Shown piece after piece: positions 1 to 8,780 of a DNA stretch of 64,000 nt; within the stretch, counting starts at the first letter, position 1, and each line of letters begins with the position of its first letter. The position numbers and the translations under genes were made by a program. The notes under the pieces are model-generated. The model was not told the DNA's origin. It did no database searches and saw only the letters and a program-made list of their open reading frames with translations. The DNA is from Abyssalbus ytuae (GTDB lineage Bacteria > Bacteroidota > Bacteroidia > Flavobacteriales > Flavobacteriaceae), in contig NZ_CP094358.1 in the NCBI RefSeq assembly GCF_022807975.1, positions 1,674,001 to 1,738,000 on the forward strand. The letters run 5' to 3'.

Positions 1-589
1 TATCGAAAGCGTCAATCATACCAATTACCGTACCCATGAATCCAAGCATTGGAGCCAAGGCTATAAATAATGAAATCCAAGATACATTCTTCTCAAGCTG
101 TCCCATTTGAACTCCACCGTAAGCAACTACAGCTTTCTCAGCTGCGTCTACTCCTTCATCCATTCTGTCTAAACCTTGATAAAAAATTGACGCAACAGGA
201 CCTTTTGTGTTTCTACATACTTCTTTTGCTGCTTCCACTCCGCCAGATGCCAAAGCATCCTCTACTTCACTTGTTAATTTTTTAGTGTTGGTTGTAGCTA
301 AGTTTAGGTATATAATTCTCTCAATAGCTACAGCTAAACCTAAAATTAAACAAAGCAACGGGAATGTCATAAATACTGCACCACCTTCTATAAAACGCTC
401 TTTTAAAACCTGGTGGAATCCTTTTTTAGGAGCAGCATCATCTTGTACAAACACAGCAGCATCATCTACAAAAGCAACAATTTCCGAAATATTTTCAGAT
501 ACAACAGGAGTTAAATCCTTTGCGTTAGCAGTAGTTGCGCTTAAAACCAATACTCCAGCAACAGCCAGAATTGAGAATAATCTTTTCAT
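1..589 (-). CDS. MotA/TolQ/ExbB proton channel family protein (C-terminus cut by window edge)
   Basis: The reading frame opens with ATG at 589 and stays open to the window edge (196 codons seen). The N-terminus looks like a signal or anchor (MKRLFSILAVAGVLVLSA, then a TTANA cleavage-like site). A second hydrophobic segment lies near residues 70-92, followed by a cytoplasmic stretch and the family motif GFMGTVIGMI near residue 188. These are hallmarks of TolQ/ExbB inner-membrane channels, which use proton flow to power TonB-type outer-membrane transport. The leading signal-like segment is common in Bacteroidota versions. ExbD/TonB partners would be expected to the left, outside the window. The family call is firm; whether it is ExbB or TolQ by function cannot be told. 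Confidence 0.88.
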   Translation of the reverse strand, partial: MKRLFSILAVAGVLVLSATTANAKDLTPVVSENISEIVAFVDDAAVFVQDDAAPKKGFHQVLKERFIEGGAVFMTFPLLCLILGLAVAIERIIYLNLATTNTKKLTSEVEDALASGGVEAAKEVCRNTKGPVASIFYQGLDRMDEGVDAAEKAVVAYGGVQMGQLEKNVSWISLFIALAPMLGFMGTVIGMIDAFD

Positions 590-669
590 TTCTTTTGAAC
601 TTAATTTTGTTAGTTAATCAATCGGGTTAAAGATAAAAAAAAATTGTTATTTAATATTAAAACTACAAG

Positions 670-757
670 CAGAGAGGAAGGGATTCGAACCCTCGATACG
701 GTTTTGCCGTATACACACTTTCCAGGCGTGCGCCTTCGACCACTCGGCCACCTCTCT
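670..757 (-). tRNA. tRNA-Ser(GGA)
   Basis: On the minus strand a 7-bp acceptor stem (AGAGAGG with CCTCTCT, 751-757 with 671-677) encloses a D arm, an anticodon loop CTGGAAA with anticodon GGA, a long variable arm (ATACGG/CCGTAT) and a T loop TTCGAAT. The long variable arm and GGA anticodon identify a class II serine tRNA. The discriminator base is G at 670 and CCA is not encoded. Confidence 0.95.
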
Positions 758-824
758 TCACACGAATAGTTTGGAGGGGCAAATAACGAATTTTTTTTCA
801 GTTGATGAAATTTATTAATAGATT

Positions 825-1856
825 TTAGTTCATTTCCCCCCTTAAAGATGTTTCAAATATAGTTTTGAACACTTTTATTTCTATTTGGGCCCCCAACATG
901 TACATTAATTTAGCAATTGCGGCTTCTGTTGTTATATCATTACCACTTATTACTCCTGCCTTTTTTAAACATGTACTGGTTTCATATTTTCCCATCATTA
1001 CACTACCTTTCGGGCATTGAGTTATATTAACTACTATTTTTCCTGCTTTAATTGAGTTTTTTACCATATTTATAAACCATTCACTTGTGGGGGCATTGCC
1101 TACTCCATAGGTTTCCAGCACAATAGCTTTAATCTTTTCATTGGTAAATACGGAGGTTAAAAAACTTTCATTTATTCCCGGAAACAACTTAACCAGCGCT
1201 ATATTGTTTTCTAATTGCTTATGAACAACTAATTTTTTCTTTCTGTCAGGTTTTAAAAGGTAATCTTTGTTTATTTTTAAATGCACACCACTTTCTGCTA
1301 TAGGTGGATAATTTGGTGAAGAAAATGCTTCAAATTGTTCAGCATTTAATTTTGTAGTCCGGTTGCCCCTGTATAGTTTATACTCAAAATACAAACAAAC
1401 TTCATTTATTACTGAAATACCTTTTTCTTTTAAAGAAGCTAATTGTATTGAGGTAATTAAGTTTTCTTTGGCATCGGTCCTAAGATCGCCTATTGGTAAT
1501 TGTGAGCCTGTAAATATTACAGGTTTACATAAATTTTCCAGCATAAAACTTATAGCCGAGGCAGTATAACTCATTGTATCACTTCCATGCAACACTACAA
1601 AACCATCAAAATTTTCATATTCGGCTTCAATAATTTCTACTATTTTAACCCAATCTTCCGTATCCATATTGGAGGAATCTATCGGATCCTGAAATGAAAT
1701 GGTTTTAAGATTACAGTCTAAATGTGTTAATTCGGGAATATTATTTGAAATTTCATCAAAATTGAAGGCCTTTAAAGCTCCTGTTTCAAAATCCTTAATC
1801 ATTCCAATGGTTCCCCCGGTGTATATGATAAGTATACTAGATTTTGCTTTTGTCAT
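825..1856 (-). CDS. ansA: Type I (cytoplasmic) L-asparaginase
   Basis: Hydrolyses L-asparagine to aspartate and ammonia. The 343-residue length fits type I asparaginases. The N-terminal nucleophile motif YTGGTIGM (residues 12-19, Thr16) and the second active-site motif LHGSDTMSYTAS (89-100) are both intact. There is no signal peptide, in keeping with the cytoplasmic, AnsA-type enzyme. Its start lies inside the last codons of the upstream acyltransferase gene (20-bp overlap), so the two are probably co-transcribed, most likely together with the TatD gene further upstream. Confidence 0.93.
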   Translation of the reverse strand: MTKAKSSILIIYTGGTIGMIKDFETGALKAFNFDEISNNIPELTHLDCNLKTISFQDPIDSSNMDTEDWVKIVEIIEAEYENFDGFVVLHGSDTMSYTASAISFMLENLCKPVIFTGSQLPIGDLRTDAKENLITSIQLASLKEKGISVINEVCLYFEYKLYRGNRTTKLNAEQFEAFSSPNYPPIAESGVHLKINKDYLLKPDRKKKLVVHKQLENNIALVKLFPGINESFLTSVFTNEKIKAIVLETYGVGNAPTSEWFINMVKNSIKAGKIVVNITQCPKGSVMMGKYETSTCLKKAGVISGNDITTEAAIAKLMYMLGAQIEIKVFKTIFETSLRGEMN

Positions 1857-2985
1857 ACTTCAACTTATTAACCACAGGGTTTGCATACATTGCTAAAAAA
1901 TTTTGTAACGCAACTTCATTTTCAGTATCTACTCTCCTTTCTATCCTTCTTTCAAACTGACGTTTTTCTTTTTCTGTATATTTATCACTAAACCTTTCGG
2001 TTTTATTTAAAAGATCATAAGCAATATACTTAGACGGCCAAAGCTTATAATTTTCATAAATCTTCTCGTCAATAATATCGGCAAGCATTTGAAATTGTTT
2101 ATTTGCGGGCTCTCCGCTATTTTCAATATCATCTAATTCCGCATCAATAACTCTACCTGCTGTAATGTTCATTCTTCCTTTTTGTCCTGTGGCTCCTTTT
2201 AATATGGTATTAAAATCTTCATTACTGGACTTTACATATTCCTGATCATAATGTTTAGCCATTAATTCCGGCATTTTCAACACATCAGTAGGATCGAACT
2301 CGTAAGATATGGAAACAGGCACTATTTTTAATTTCTTAAAATACTGCATAACACTATTCTCGGTATTGGCAAGCGCCAGCATTTTTAAAACTCCTTGCTG
2401 AGTCCTGTCGTTACCATCTTTTGTTCTTCCTTCCCTCTGGGCTATCCATACTGACCTGTTTTCTTTAAAAAGAAGATTATTAATATATTCCGAAACAAGC
2501 TTTGAACTTCCAAGCATTTCCCGTGGGGTAAGTCCTCTTCGTATTAGAAAATTCCTGTTTAGTCTTGACAATGCCAACAGAAATGGTTTATTTACTAAAT
2601 TATCGCCTATTGCAGATGCCGTCATAACAAGATTATTTTCGTACAACGCTACGTTTAATAAAGATGTATCTAAAATAATATCCCTGTGATTGGAAATAAA
2701 CAGGTAAGCTGTATACGGACTCAATTTTTCAAAACCGGAATGGGTAAATCCTTCCGAAGTTCTTTCAATTATATTTTTAACTGAATTATATATAATTTTG
2801 GTCTGAAAATCCCGGATTGAATGGCAACTTAAAACTATTTCCTTTACTTTTTCCAGATCTTTATCCGGGAAGGTGAAATTAAGTAATGCCTTTATAATTG
2901 GATGATTAACTGACTGTTTTAAAGCTTCGTGAACTTCATCATCATTAAAAGGCCGTATTTGATCAAATTTAGTTGAGTGTTCCAC
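1837..2985 (-). CDS. PlsB/PlsC-type glycerol-phosphate acyltransferase
   Basis: A 382-residue protein of the glycerolipid acyltransferase superfamily, predicted to esterify glycerol-3-phosphate or lysophosphatidate with a fatty acyl group at the membrane. The catalytic His/Asp block is NHRDIILD (residues 99-106), and a later motif QREGRTKDG near residue 180 matches the glycerol-phosphate-binding block of the family. It lacks the hydrophobic N-terminal helix of short PlsC proteins and is longer than them. It overlaps ansA downstream by 20 bp and follows tatD by 59 bp. Exact acyl acceptor is not decided by the sequence. Confidence 0.85.
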   Translation of the reverse strand: MEHSTKFDQIRPFNDDEVHEALKQSVNHPIIKALLNFTFPDKDLEKVKEIVLSCHSIRDFQTKIIYNSVKNIIERTSEGFTHSGFEKLSPYTAYLFISNHRDIILDTSLLNVALYENNLVMTASAIGDNLVNKPFLLALSRLNRNFLIRRGLTPREMLGSSKLVSEYINNLLFKENRSVWIAQREGRTKDGNDRTQQGVLKMLALANTENSVMQYFKKLKIVPVSISYEFDPTDVLKMPELMAKHYDQEYVKSSNEDFNTILKGATGQKGRMNITAGRVIDAELDDIENSGEPANKQFQMLADIIDEKIYENYKLWPSKYIAYDLLNKTERFSDKYTEKEKRQFERRIERRVDTENEVALQNFLAMYANPVVNKLKYDKSKI

Positions 2986-3044
2986 TACCTATTATAGTTT
3001 TAACAAAAGTGCAAAATTTAGTTGAGATAAAGATTAATTACGTG

Positions 3045-3812
3045 TTAAAGTCCAAATACTTCTTTAGAATTTTCGGTTGTAATTTCAGATAATTCCTGTG
3101 CTGTAAGATTATAGATATCCGTTAATTTCTGTACCACATGTATTAAATAAGAACTCTCATTACGCTTGCCTCGGTAGGGTACGGGTGATAAATAAGGAGC
3201 GTCTGTTTCCAGCACTATATTTTTAATATTTATTTTATGCAAAAACTGGTCGATCTTCCCGTTTTTAAATGTTACTACTCCTCCTATTCCCAACTTCATA
3301 TTATACGATAATGCCTGTTGAGCTTGTTCAAAAGTTCCGGAAAAACAGTGAAATATACCAAATAATTTTTCGTCTTTTTCCTCTTCGAGAATCTCAAAAA
3401 CTTCATCAAATGCGTCTCTGCAATGTATTACTATAGGCAATCCATAATTTTTTGCCAGCCTTATTTGCTGTTTGAATGCTTCCTGCTGAATTGCTAAAGT
3501 GGTTTTATCCCAATATAAATCAATTCCAATTTCTCCAACCGCACAGAAGTTTCGTTTTGAAAGCATCTCTTCCACATGTACCAATTCCTGTTTATAATTT
3601 TCTTTTACATGGGTGGGATGCAAGCCCATCATTAAAAAAACATGTTGTGGATAATCTTTTTCCAACTGCAGCATAGAATCAGTATACTGGGAATCAATAG
3701 CAGGGACAAAAAAACGCTCAACTCCTGCGTTTATTGCACGCTGCATCATTTCTTCTCTGTCGTCTTTAAAAGCTTCGCTATATAAATGTGTGTGGGTATC
3801 TGTTAATATCAT
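3045..3812 (-). CDS. tatD: TatD family metal-dependent hydrolase
   Basis: 255 residues, the usual TatD length. Metal-binding and active-site motifs are in order: DTHTHLY at residues 5-11, the GEIGID segment near residue 95, VIHCRDA in the middle, FHCFSGT, and ETDAPYLSP near the C-terminus. Family members are DNases or D-aminoacyl-tRNA deacylase-like hydrolases with a TIM-barrel fold and two metal ions. It is the first gene of a same-strand run tatD - acyltransferase - asparaginase, an arrangement without functional logic that looks like simple operon sharing. Confidence 0.93.
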   Translation of the reverse strand: MILTDTHTHLYSEAFKDDREEMMQRAINAGVERFFVPAIDSQYTDSMLQLEKDYPQHVFLMMGLHPTHVKENYKQELVHVEEMLSKRNFCAVGEIGIDLYWDKTTLAIQQEAFKQQIRLAKNYGLPIVIHCRDAFDEVFEILEEEKDEKLFGIFHCFSGTFEQAQQALSYNMKLGIGGVVTFKNGKIDQFLHKINIKNIVLETDAPYLSPVPYRGKRNESSYLIHVVQKLTDIYNLTAQELSEITTENSKEVFGL

Positions 3813-3920
3813 AATGCAAAAATAATAAAGCTGATTTAAGTGTACTCAAAACATATAATTTTATATCACAGGCAGTTTTTTACATTTACCATATGACATG
3901 TGTTGTTATATAAATTGTAG

Positions 3921-3928
3921 TATTTTTG
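3921..3928 (+). promoter_or_regulatory. -7 element for the retropepsin-like gene
   Basis: TATTTTTG fits the Bacteroidota -7 consensus TAnnTTTG and lies 16 bp before the ATG at 3945. A TTG at 3903-3905 could be the -33 element, but the 15-bp spacing is shorter than usual. Confidence 0.4.
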
Positions 3929-3944
3929 TTTTTAAAATTAAAAA

Positions 3945-4382
3945 ATGTTAAGCCTTAAAAAATTCCTTACAGAAAAAGGATATTTTAAAACATCCCTTGT
4001 TTTAACCAACACAAACCATTTTGAAGTTACAGCCAAAATAAATGAAATAGAAGGACGGTTCATATTAGACACTGGTGCTTCCAATACATGTGTTGGGTTT
4101 GATTGTATAGAACATTTTAATTTAATAACCCAGGAATCAGAAATTAAAGCGGCAGGTGCAGGTGCTACCAATATGGTTACCCAAATTTCTAAAAAAAACT
4201 CTCTTGAAATCGGAAACTGGAAAAAGGATAAAGTAAAGATTGTGCTATTTGATCTTACTCATGTAAATTCAGCCCTTACAATACACGATGCTTTGCCTGT
4301 ACATGGTATAATAGGTGCCGATATGTTAAAAAAGGGGAAAGCTATTATTGACTATGAAAAGAAAATATTATTTTTGAAATAA
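3945..4382 (+). CDS. Retropepsin-like aspartic protease family protein
   Basis: A 145-residue single-domain protein with one aspartic-protease half: FILDTGASNTCVG (catalytic Asp42 in DTGA) and a later hydrophobic-Gly motif HGIIGADML near residues 121-129. This is the arrangement of retroviral-type aspartyl proteases, which work as dimers. No signal peptide or membrane segment is visible, so it is probably cytoplasmic. It sits 27 bp before a TPR histidine kinase gene on the same strand and may share its transcript. The substrate is unknown. Confidence 0.82.
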   Translation: MLSLKKFLTEKGYFKTSLVLTNTNHFEVTAKINEIEGRFILDTGASNTCVGFDCIEHFNLITQESEIKAAGAGATNMVTQISKKNSLEIGNWKKDKVKIVLFDLTHVNSALTIHDALPVHGIIGADMLKKGKAIIDYEKKILFLK

Positions 4383-4409
4383 CTCATTAATAATCAACAC
4401 CAACCAAAA

Positions 4410-6434
4410 TTGAAATTTCTTTTTTCAGCTTTATTTGCTTTTATTTTAGCAACCTCTGTTTATTCTCAGAATAACCATACAGAACTATACAAAAATCTCA
4501 TAGATACCACGGAGAACGATTCTATAAAACTTCAGTATCTGGATTCTCTTTTTTTTGCCACTAACCCGGAAGAAAATGTTTTTAATGAATATCGTAACAA
4601 TTATATAAGTTTATCTAAAAAAACAGGAAAACTCAATAATGCTGCTAACAGAGTCATTACATTATCTGAAACACTTATAAAAACAGGTCAGTTTAAACCC
4701 GCAGAAAATAGCATCACCTATCTTTTAAAAGATTCATTATATCTGCATGATACCATACAGGCAAAATTATACCGGAGTATTGGCGAAATTAATTTTACAA
4801 AAGCCAATTATCTAAAAGCCTTGCTTAATTATCGCCGTTCTGCAAAAATATACCAGCATTTGGATGACTCGCTCCAACTGGGAAAAATTAAGCTACGCAT
4901 AGGTCAAACATATTCAATAACAGAAGATTTTCCAACTGCCATAACCACATTGCGGGAAGCAGTTAATTTATTTGATAAAAACAGGCACCAGGAATATATA
5001 ACAATGACAAGATTTGAAATGATCATTTTATATGCAATGAATGCCTTTTATGATAAATCTAAAAATGAAAGGGATAAATTATTGCCTGTTTTACTGAAAA
5101 ATGAAAATTATATTACTGCTGCAGGATTAATGTTAAATGCTTCTAATGAATACAACAGGCAAAAAAAATATACCGAGCAAAAGCAATCTCTTGATGATGC
5201 TCTTGTATACCTTGACAAAAACACAGACGAAACCCCTCCATCAATTTCCCAAAGGAACCATCTTTTATTGCTTATTTATAATGCTTATGCCCTTTATTAT
5301 TTGAATAATAATAATATTGCCAGGGGTAAAGAATTTATAGACAAAGCTCAGTCATTCAATAACGATTCTTTTTTCAGCATTTATAAAGGCACTCTCAAAT
5401 ACACACAAGCCAGGTATAATGAAGAATCGGGCAACATAGACAGTGCTATAAAGGATGGCGAAATATTTCTCAAGAATGCTCTTCATATGAACAATCAGGA
5501 TGGGATTATTGAAGGTGAACTTCTTCTAAAAAGACTTTTTCTTAAAAAGAAAAATTACAAAGAGGCTCATAAACATTTAGCAAATGCCACCAACTTAAAA
5601 GATTCTGTAAACAATATTGTAAAAACTAACACTTATTTGTATTACCAAAAATTATTTGAAATAGAAGAAAGCGAAAAAAAAGTTATTCAGCAAAAAGCTG
5701 ATATTGAATTGCTTGAAAAAGACAATGAATCAAAAAAGAAGCTTTTAATGTTTTCTATAGGTGGACTCGCCCTTTTGTTTTCCAGTATTTTTTTATACAG
5801 AAACAGGCAACACCTGAAAAAAGAAAAAAATCTCCAGGAAGAATTCAGCCAACAGTTACTAATATCGCAGGAAGAAGAAAGGAAAAGAATCTCCAAAGAT
5901 CTTCATGACGGTTTAGGACAGAGCCTGCTTTTAATTAAAAATAAGATTGCCCTTAATGACGAGAACACAAAAAGTATGTTTAACAATGCCCTTGAAGAAG
6001 TTAGAAGCATCTCTCGCGCATTGCATCCTTTTCAATTAGAAAAATTCGGTATCACCAAAGCGATAGAAAATGTTATTGATGATTTTGATGAAAACAGTGA
6101 GATTTTTATTTCTTCAAATATTGATGACATATCAAACATTCTTTCGCCGGAACAAGAAGTTAATTTATACAGAATTGTGCAGGAAAGCATTTCCAATATT
6201 ATAAAACATTCCCAGGCGCAAGCAGCCAGAGTTGAAATAGAGAAGAGACCTAAATATATTCACCTGAAAATCAAAGACAATGGAAAAGGGTTTGACTTTT
6301 CGGAAAAAAACAATGATTTTAACAGTTTGGGATTAAAAACCTTAAAAGAGCGTACCCGTTTTTTAAAAGGTACAATGAAAGTAGAATCAGAGAAAAACAA
6401 AGGCACCTCTTTAGAATTTATTATACCTGTATAA
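4410..6434 (+). CDS. TPR-repeat sensor histidine kinase (HisKA_3 / NarL-partner class)
   Basis: The protein starts at a TTG codon, chosen because it gives a clean signal peptide (MKFLFSALFAFILATSVYSQ); no ATG provides one. Residues 25-440 form TPR-like helical repeats in the periplasm, a transmembrane helix covers about 447-465, and the kinase core follows. His499 in the motif KDLHDGLGQS is the phospho-acceptor of the HisKA_3 class, followed by an HATPase domain (SNIIKHSQA, DNGKGFD, GLGLKTLKERT). Such kinases pair with LuxR-type regulators, and one follows immediately with a one-base overlap at 6434. The signal is unknown. Confidence 0.92.
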   Translation: MKFLFSALFAFILATSVYSQNNHTELYKNLIDTTENDSIKLQYLDSLFFATNPEENVFNEYRNNYISLSKKTGKLNNAANRVITLSETLIKTGQFKPAENSITYLLKDSLYLHDTIQAKLYRSIGEINFTKANYLKALLNYRRSAKIYQHLDDSLQLGKIKLRIGQTYSITEDFPTAITTLREAVNLFDKNRHQEYITMTRFEMIILYAMNAFYDKSKNERDKLLPVLLKNENYITAAGLMLNASNEYNRQKKYTEQKQSLDDALVYLDKNTDETPPSISQRNHLLLLIYNAYALYYLNNNNIARGKEFIDKAQSFNNDSFFSIYKGTLKYTQARYNEESGNIDSAIKDGEIFLKNALHMNNQDGIIEGELLLKRLFLKKKNYKEAHKHLANATNLKDSVNNIVKTNTYLYYQKLFEIEESEKKVIQQKADIELLEKDNESKKKLLMFSIGGLALLFSSIFLYRNRQHLKKEKNLQEEFSQQLLISQEEERKRISKDLHDGLGQSLLLIKNKIALNDENTKSMFNNALEEVRSISRALHPFQLEKFGITKAIENVIDDFDENSEIFISSNIDDISNILSPEQEVNLYRIVQESISNIIKHSQAQAARVEIEKRPKYIHLKIKDNGKGFDFSEKNNDFNSLGLKTLKERTRFLKGTMKVESEKNKGTSLEFIIPV

Positions 6435-7063
6435 TGAATAAAGCCTCCATTATAATAGCAGACGACCATCCGCTTTTGCTTAAAGGCCTTTACGATTTTT
6501 TAATAGAAAGGAACTACTATGTTCTTGATAAAGTAACAGATGGAATATCGGCGTACAATTCTATCGTAAAAAATTCTCCCGACATTGCTATTCTGGATAT
6601 AGAGATGCCCAAATTAACAGGAATCGAAGTGGCAAAAAAGTGCAAAACAAACAAACTGTCCACTAAAATAATTTTACTTACCCTTCATAGAGAAAAAAGT
6701 CTTTTTTTCAGGTCTAAGGAATTAAATATATACGGGTATCTCCTAAAAGATTTTGCTATAGATGAAATTGAAACCTGCCTGCAATCAGTTATTAATGATA
6801 TTCCTTATTTTACCCCGAAAATAAGGTCATTGTTGAATAAAGAAAAAAGCAACAATGAATTACTCTCCAACTTAACTCCCTCTGAAATTAAAATATTAAA
6901 GCTAATTGCCAAAGACAAAACAAATAAAGAAATAGCGGAAATGCTGTTTATTTCTGTTAGAACAGTTGAAAAACATAGAAGTAATATAATAACAAAACTT
7001 TCATTAAGTCCAAAAACAAACAGTTTACTAATTTGGGCCAAAGAACATCATAATTTACTTTAA
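6434..7063 (+). CDS. NarL/LuxR-type response regulator
   Basis: 209 residues with an N-terminal receiver domain (acidic pocket ADDH at 9-12, phospho-acceptor Asp55 in AILDIEMP) and a C-terminal LuxR-type helix-turn-helix (LTPSEIKILKLIAKDKTNKEIAEML, then SVRTVEKHRSNI). The ATG overlaps the stop of the upstream kinase in TAATG, which shows translational coupling, so the pair is a dedicated two-component system. Targets are unknown; the two small membrane peptides directly downstream are candidates by position only. Confidence 0.95.
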   Translation: MNKASIIIADDHPLLLKGLYDFLIERNYYVLDKVTDGISAYNSIVKNSPDIAILDIEMPKLTGIEVAKKCKTNKLSTKIILLTLHREKSLFFRSKELNIYGYLLKDFAIDEIETCLQSVINDIPYFTPKIRSLLNKEKSNNELLSNLTPSEIKILKLIAKDKTNKEIAEMLFISVRTVEKHRSNIITKLSLSPKTNSLLIWAKEHHNLL

Positions 7064-7151
7064 TTTAAAATACGTGTTCCTACGTATTTTATAAAAACAT
7101 GAATTACAGTAATTTAGCCACCCAATTAACCAACATGTGCAAAAAATAATT

Positions 7152-7271
7152 ATGAGTAAGTTTTATTCATACTTAATGAAACCTGTTAAACCAAGAATAC
7201 TAATACTGGCTTTAATACTAGCATTGATAGGTATTATACTAAATATTTATATCCTTCTTTCCAGCCAGTAA
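7152..7271 (+). CDS. Small hydrophobic peptide, 39 residues
   Basis: ATG at 7152, stop TAA at 7269-7271. The N-terminal 15 residues are basic (MSKFYSYLMKPVKPR) and are followed by one transmembrane helix of about 20 residues ending in LNIYILLSSQ. It lies 88 bp after the response-regulator gene. A second peptide of exactly the same length and similar end (LNIFLVFTV) follows at 7357. That resemblance and the clean open frames argue that both are real, but there is no database check behind this. Function unknown. Confidence 0.45.
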   Translation: MSKFYSYLMKPVKPRILILALILALIGIILNIYILLSSQ

Positions 7272-7356
7272 GAATACCTGTTAAAAAGGGGATTTTACCT
7301 GTTGAACGGTTTTTATTTAATCACGAATTTTACCTCATCAATTAAAAAGCAACATT

Positions 7357-7476
7357 ATGAAAATGCCATTACAGCAATATATAATAAAAAGCAATGACAG
7401 CAGTATTGCTTATGCAATACTCACACTTACAATTATTACCCTTATTCTCAACATTTTTTTGGTATTTACAGTATGA
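7357..7476 (+). CDS. Small hydrophobic peptide, 39 residues, likely paralogue of the preceding one
   Basis: ATG at 7357, stop TGA at 7474-7476. A short polar N-terminus (MKMPLQQYIIKSNDSS) precedes one transmembrane helix ending LILNIFLVFTV. The C-terminal half resembles the peptide at 7152 (shared ILNI followed by an aromatic residue). A strong bidirectional terminator begins 25 bp downstream, consistent with a transcript ending here. Function unknown. Confidence 0.45.
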   Translation: MKMPLQQYIIKSNDSSIAYAILTLTIITLILNIFLVFTV

Positions 7477-7500
7477 TTACATCCCCGTAATCAACAAAAA

Positions 7501-7525
7501 AGGCCCGGAAATCTTCACCGGGCCT
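7501..7525. terminator. Bidirectional rho-independent terminator
   Basis: Perfect 8-bp GC-rich stem AGGCCCGG / CCGGGCCT with a 9-nt loop, flanked by an A-run on the left and TTTTT on the right. It can terminate both the rightward small-peptide transcript and the leftward sucA-odhB operon. Confidence 0.88.
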
Positions 7526-7546
7526 TTTTATATATTTAGAATATTA

Positions 7547-8761
7547 TTACAATTCTAACGCCTTCTTAACATCATTATCCATAAGCAATTCCACCGGATT
7601 TTCAACTGCTTCTTTAATGGCAACTAAAAAGCCTACGGATTCTTTCCCGTCAATAATTCGATGATCATAGGATAATGCCACATACATAACCGGGGCTATT
7701 ACTATTTGACCATTTTTAACAATGGGACGTTCAACAATATTATGCATACCGAGAATTCCCGATTGCGGCGGGTTAATTATTGGAGTAGATAACATTGATC
7801 CAAACACTCCTCCATTTGAAATAGTAAATGTCCCTCCGGTCATTTCATCAACAGTTATTTGGCCATCCCTGGCTCTTATAGCCAATCTTTTTATCTCGGC
7901 TTCCACTCCTCTGAAGCTTAAATTTTCAGCATTTCTCACCACTGGCACCATTAATCCTTTGGGGCCTGAAACCGCTACCGATATATCACAAAAATCATAA
8001 GTAATTTTATAGTCCCCGTCAATCATGGAATTTACATCCGGGTACATTTGCAGGGCCCTTACAACTGCTTTTGTAAAGAATGACATAAAGCCAAGGCTTA
8101 CACCGTGTTTTGTCTTGAATTCCTCTTTATATTGATTTCTTAATTCAAAAACAGCACTCATGTCTACCTCATTAAATGTAGTTAACATGGCTGTTTCATT
8201 TTTAGCTGAAACAAGCCTTTCGGCTACTTTCCTTCTGAGCATAGACAACTTAGAGGTTTTGCTGTTTCTACTACCTCCGGTAGGAGTCCCCATAGACGGA
8301 ACCGCTTTAACAGCATCATCTTTGGTAATACGTCCGTCTTTACCAGTTCCTTTTATTTCATTTGCAGAAATCCCTTTTTCAGCCAATATTTTTTTTGCTG
8401 CGGGGCTTGCCGTTCCTGTGGCATAAGTATCTTTTTGGGGTTCGGCAGGCTTAGAAGTTTCTACTTGTTTGGGTTCTTCTTTCTTCTCCGATTTGGCAGG
8501 GGCTTCTTCTCCTTCCGGCTTTGCAGCTGATGTATCTATTAAACATACAACTTCCCCCACTGCAACAGCATCACCTTCTTCTGCTTTTAAAGTTATGACC
8601 CCACTTGCTTCAGCAGGCAGTTCCAGGGTTGCTTTATCAGAATCAACTTCTGCTATAGCCTGATCTTTTTCAACATAATCACCATCCTGCACAAGCCATT
8701 GAGCTATTTCAACTTCAGTAATTGACTCCCCCGGTGAAGGAACTTTCATTTCTAAAACCAT
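7547..8761 (-). CDS. odhB: 2-oxoglutarate dehydrogenase E2, dihydrolipoyllysine succinyltransferase
   Basis: 404 residues, standard for the E2 subunit that transfers succinyl groups to CoA in the TCA cycle. An N-terminal lipoyl domain carries Lys43 in [11 protein letters not shown] Pro/Glu/Lys-rich linker (about 80-115), a peripheral-subunit-binding domain ([14 protein letters not shown], near 118-155) and the catalytic core follow, with the active-site motif [15 protein letters not shown] near the C-terminus. It lies 19 bp after the E1 gene on the same strand. A terminator follows it at 7501-7525. Confidence 0.97.
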   Translation of the reverse strand: MVLEMKVPSPGESITEVEIAQWLVQDGDYVEKDQAIAEVDSDKATLELPAEASGVITLKAEEGDAVAVGEVVCLIDTSAAKPEGEEAPAKSEKKEEPKQVETSKPAEPQKDTYATGTASPAAKKILAEKGISANEIKGTGKDGRITKDDAVKAVPSMGTPTGGSRNSKTSKLSMLRRKVAERLVSAKNETAMLTTFNEVDMSAVFELRNQYKEEFKTKHGVSLGFMSFFTKAVVRALQMYPDVNSMIDGDYKITYDFCDISVAVSGPKGLMVPVVRNAENLSFRGVEAEIKRLAIRARDGQITVDEMTGGTFTISNGGVFGSMLSTPIINPPQSGILGMHNIVERPIVKNGQIVIAPVMYVALSYDHRIIDGKESVGFLVAIKEAVENPVELLMDNDVKKALEL

Positions 8762-8780
8762 TGTGTATTTCTTTAAATTT

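Noticed and set aside
207-617. 136-codon open frame on the plus strand
   Set aside because: It is antisense to the ExbB/TolQ-type gene, whose minus-strand frame has a signal sequence and the GFMGTVIGMI motif.
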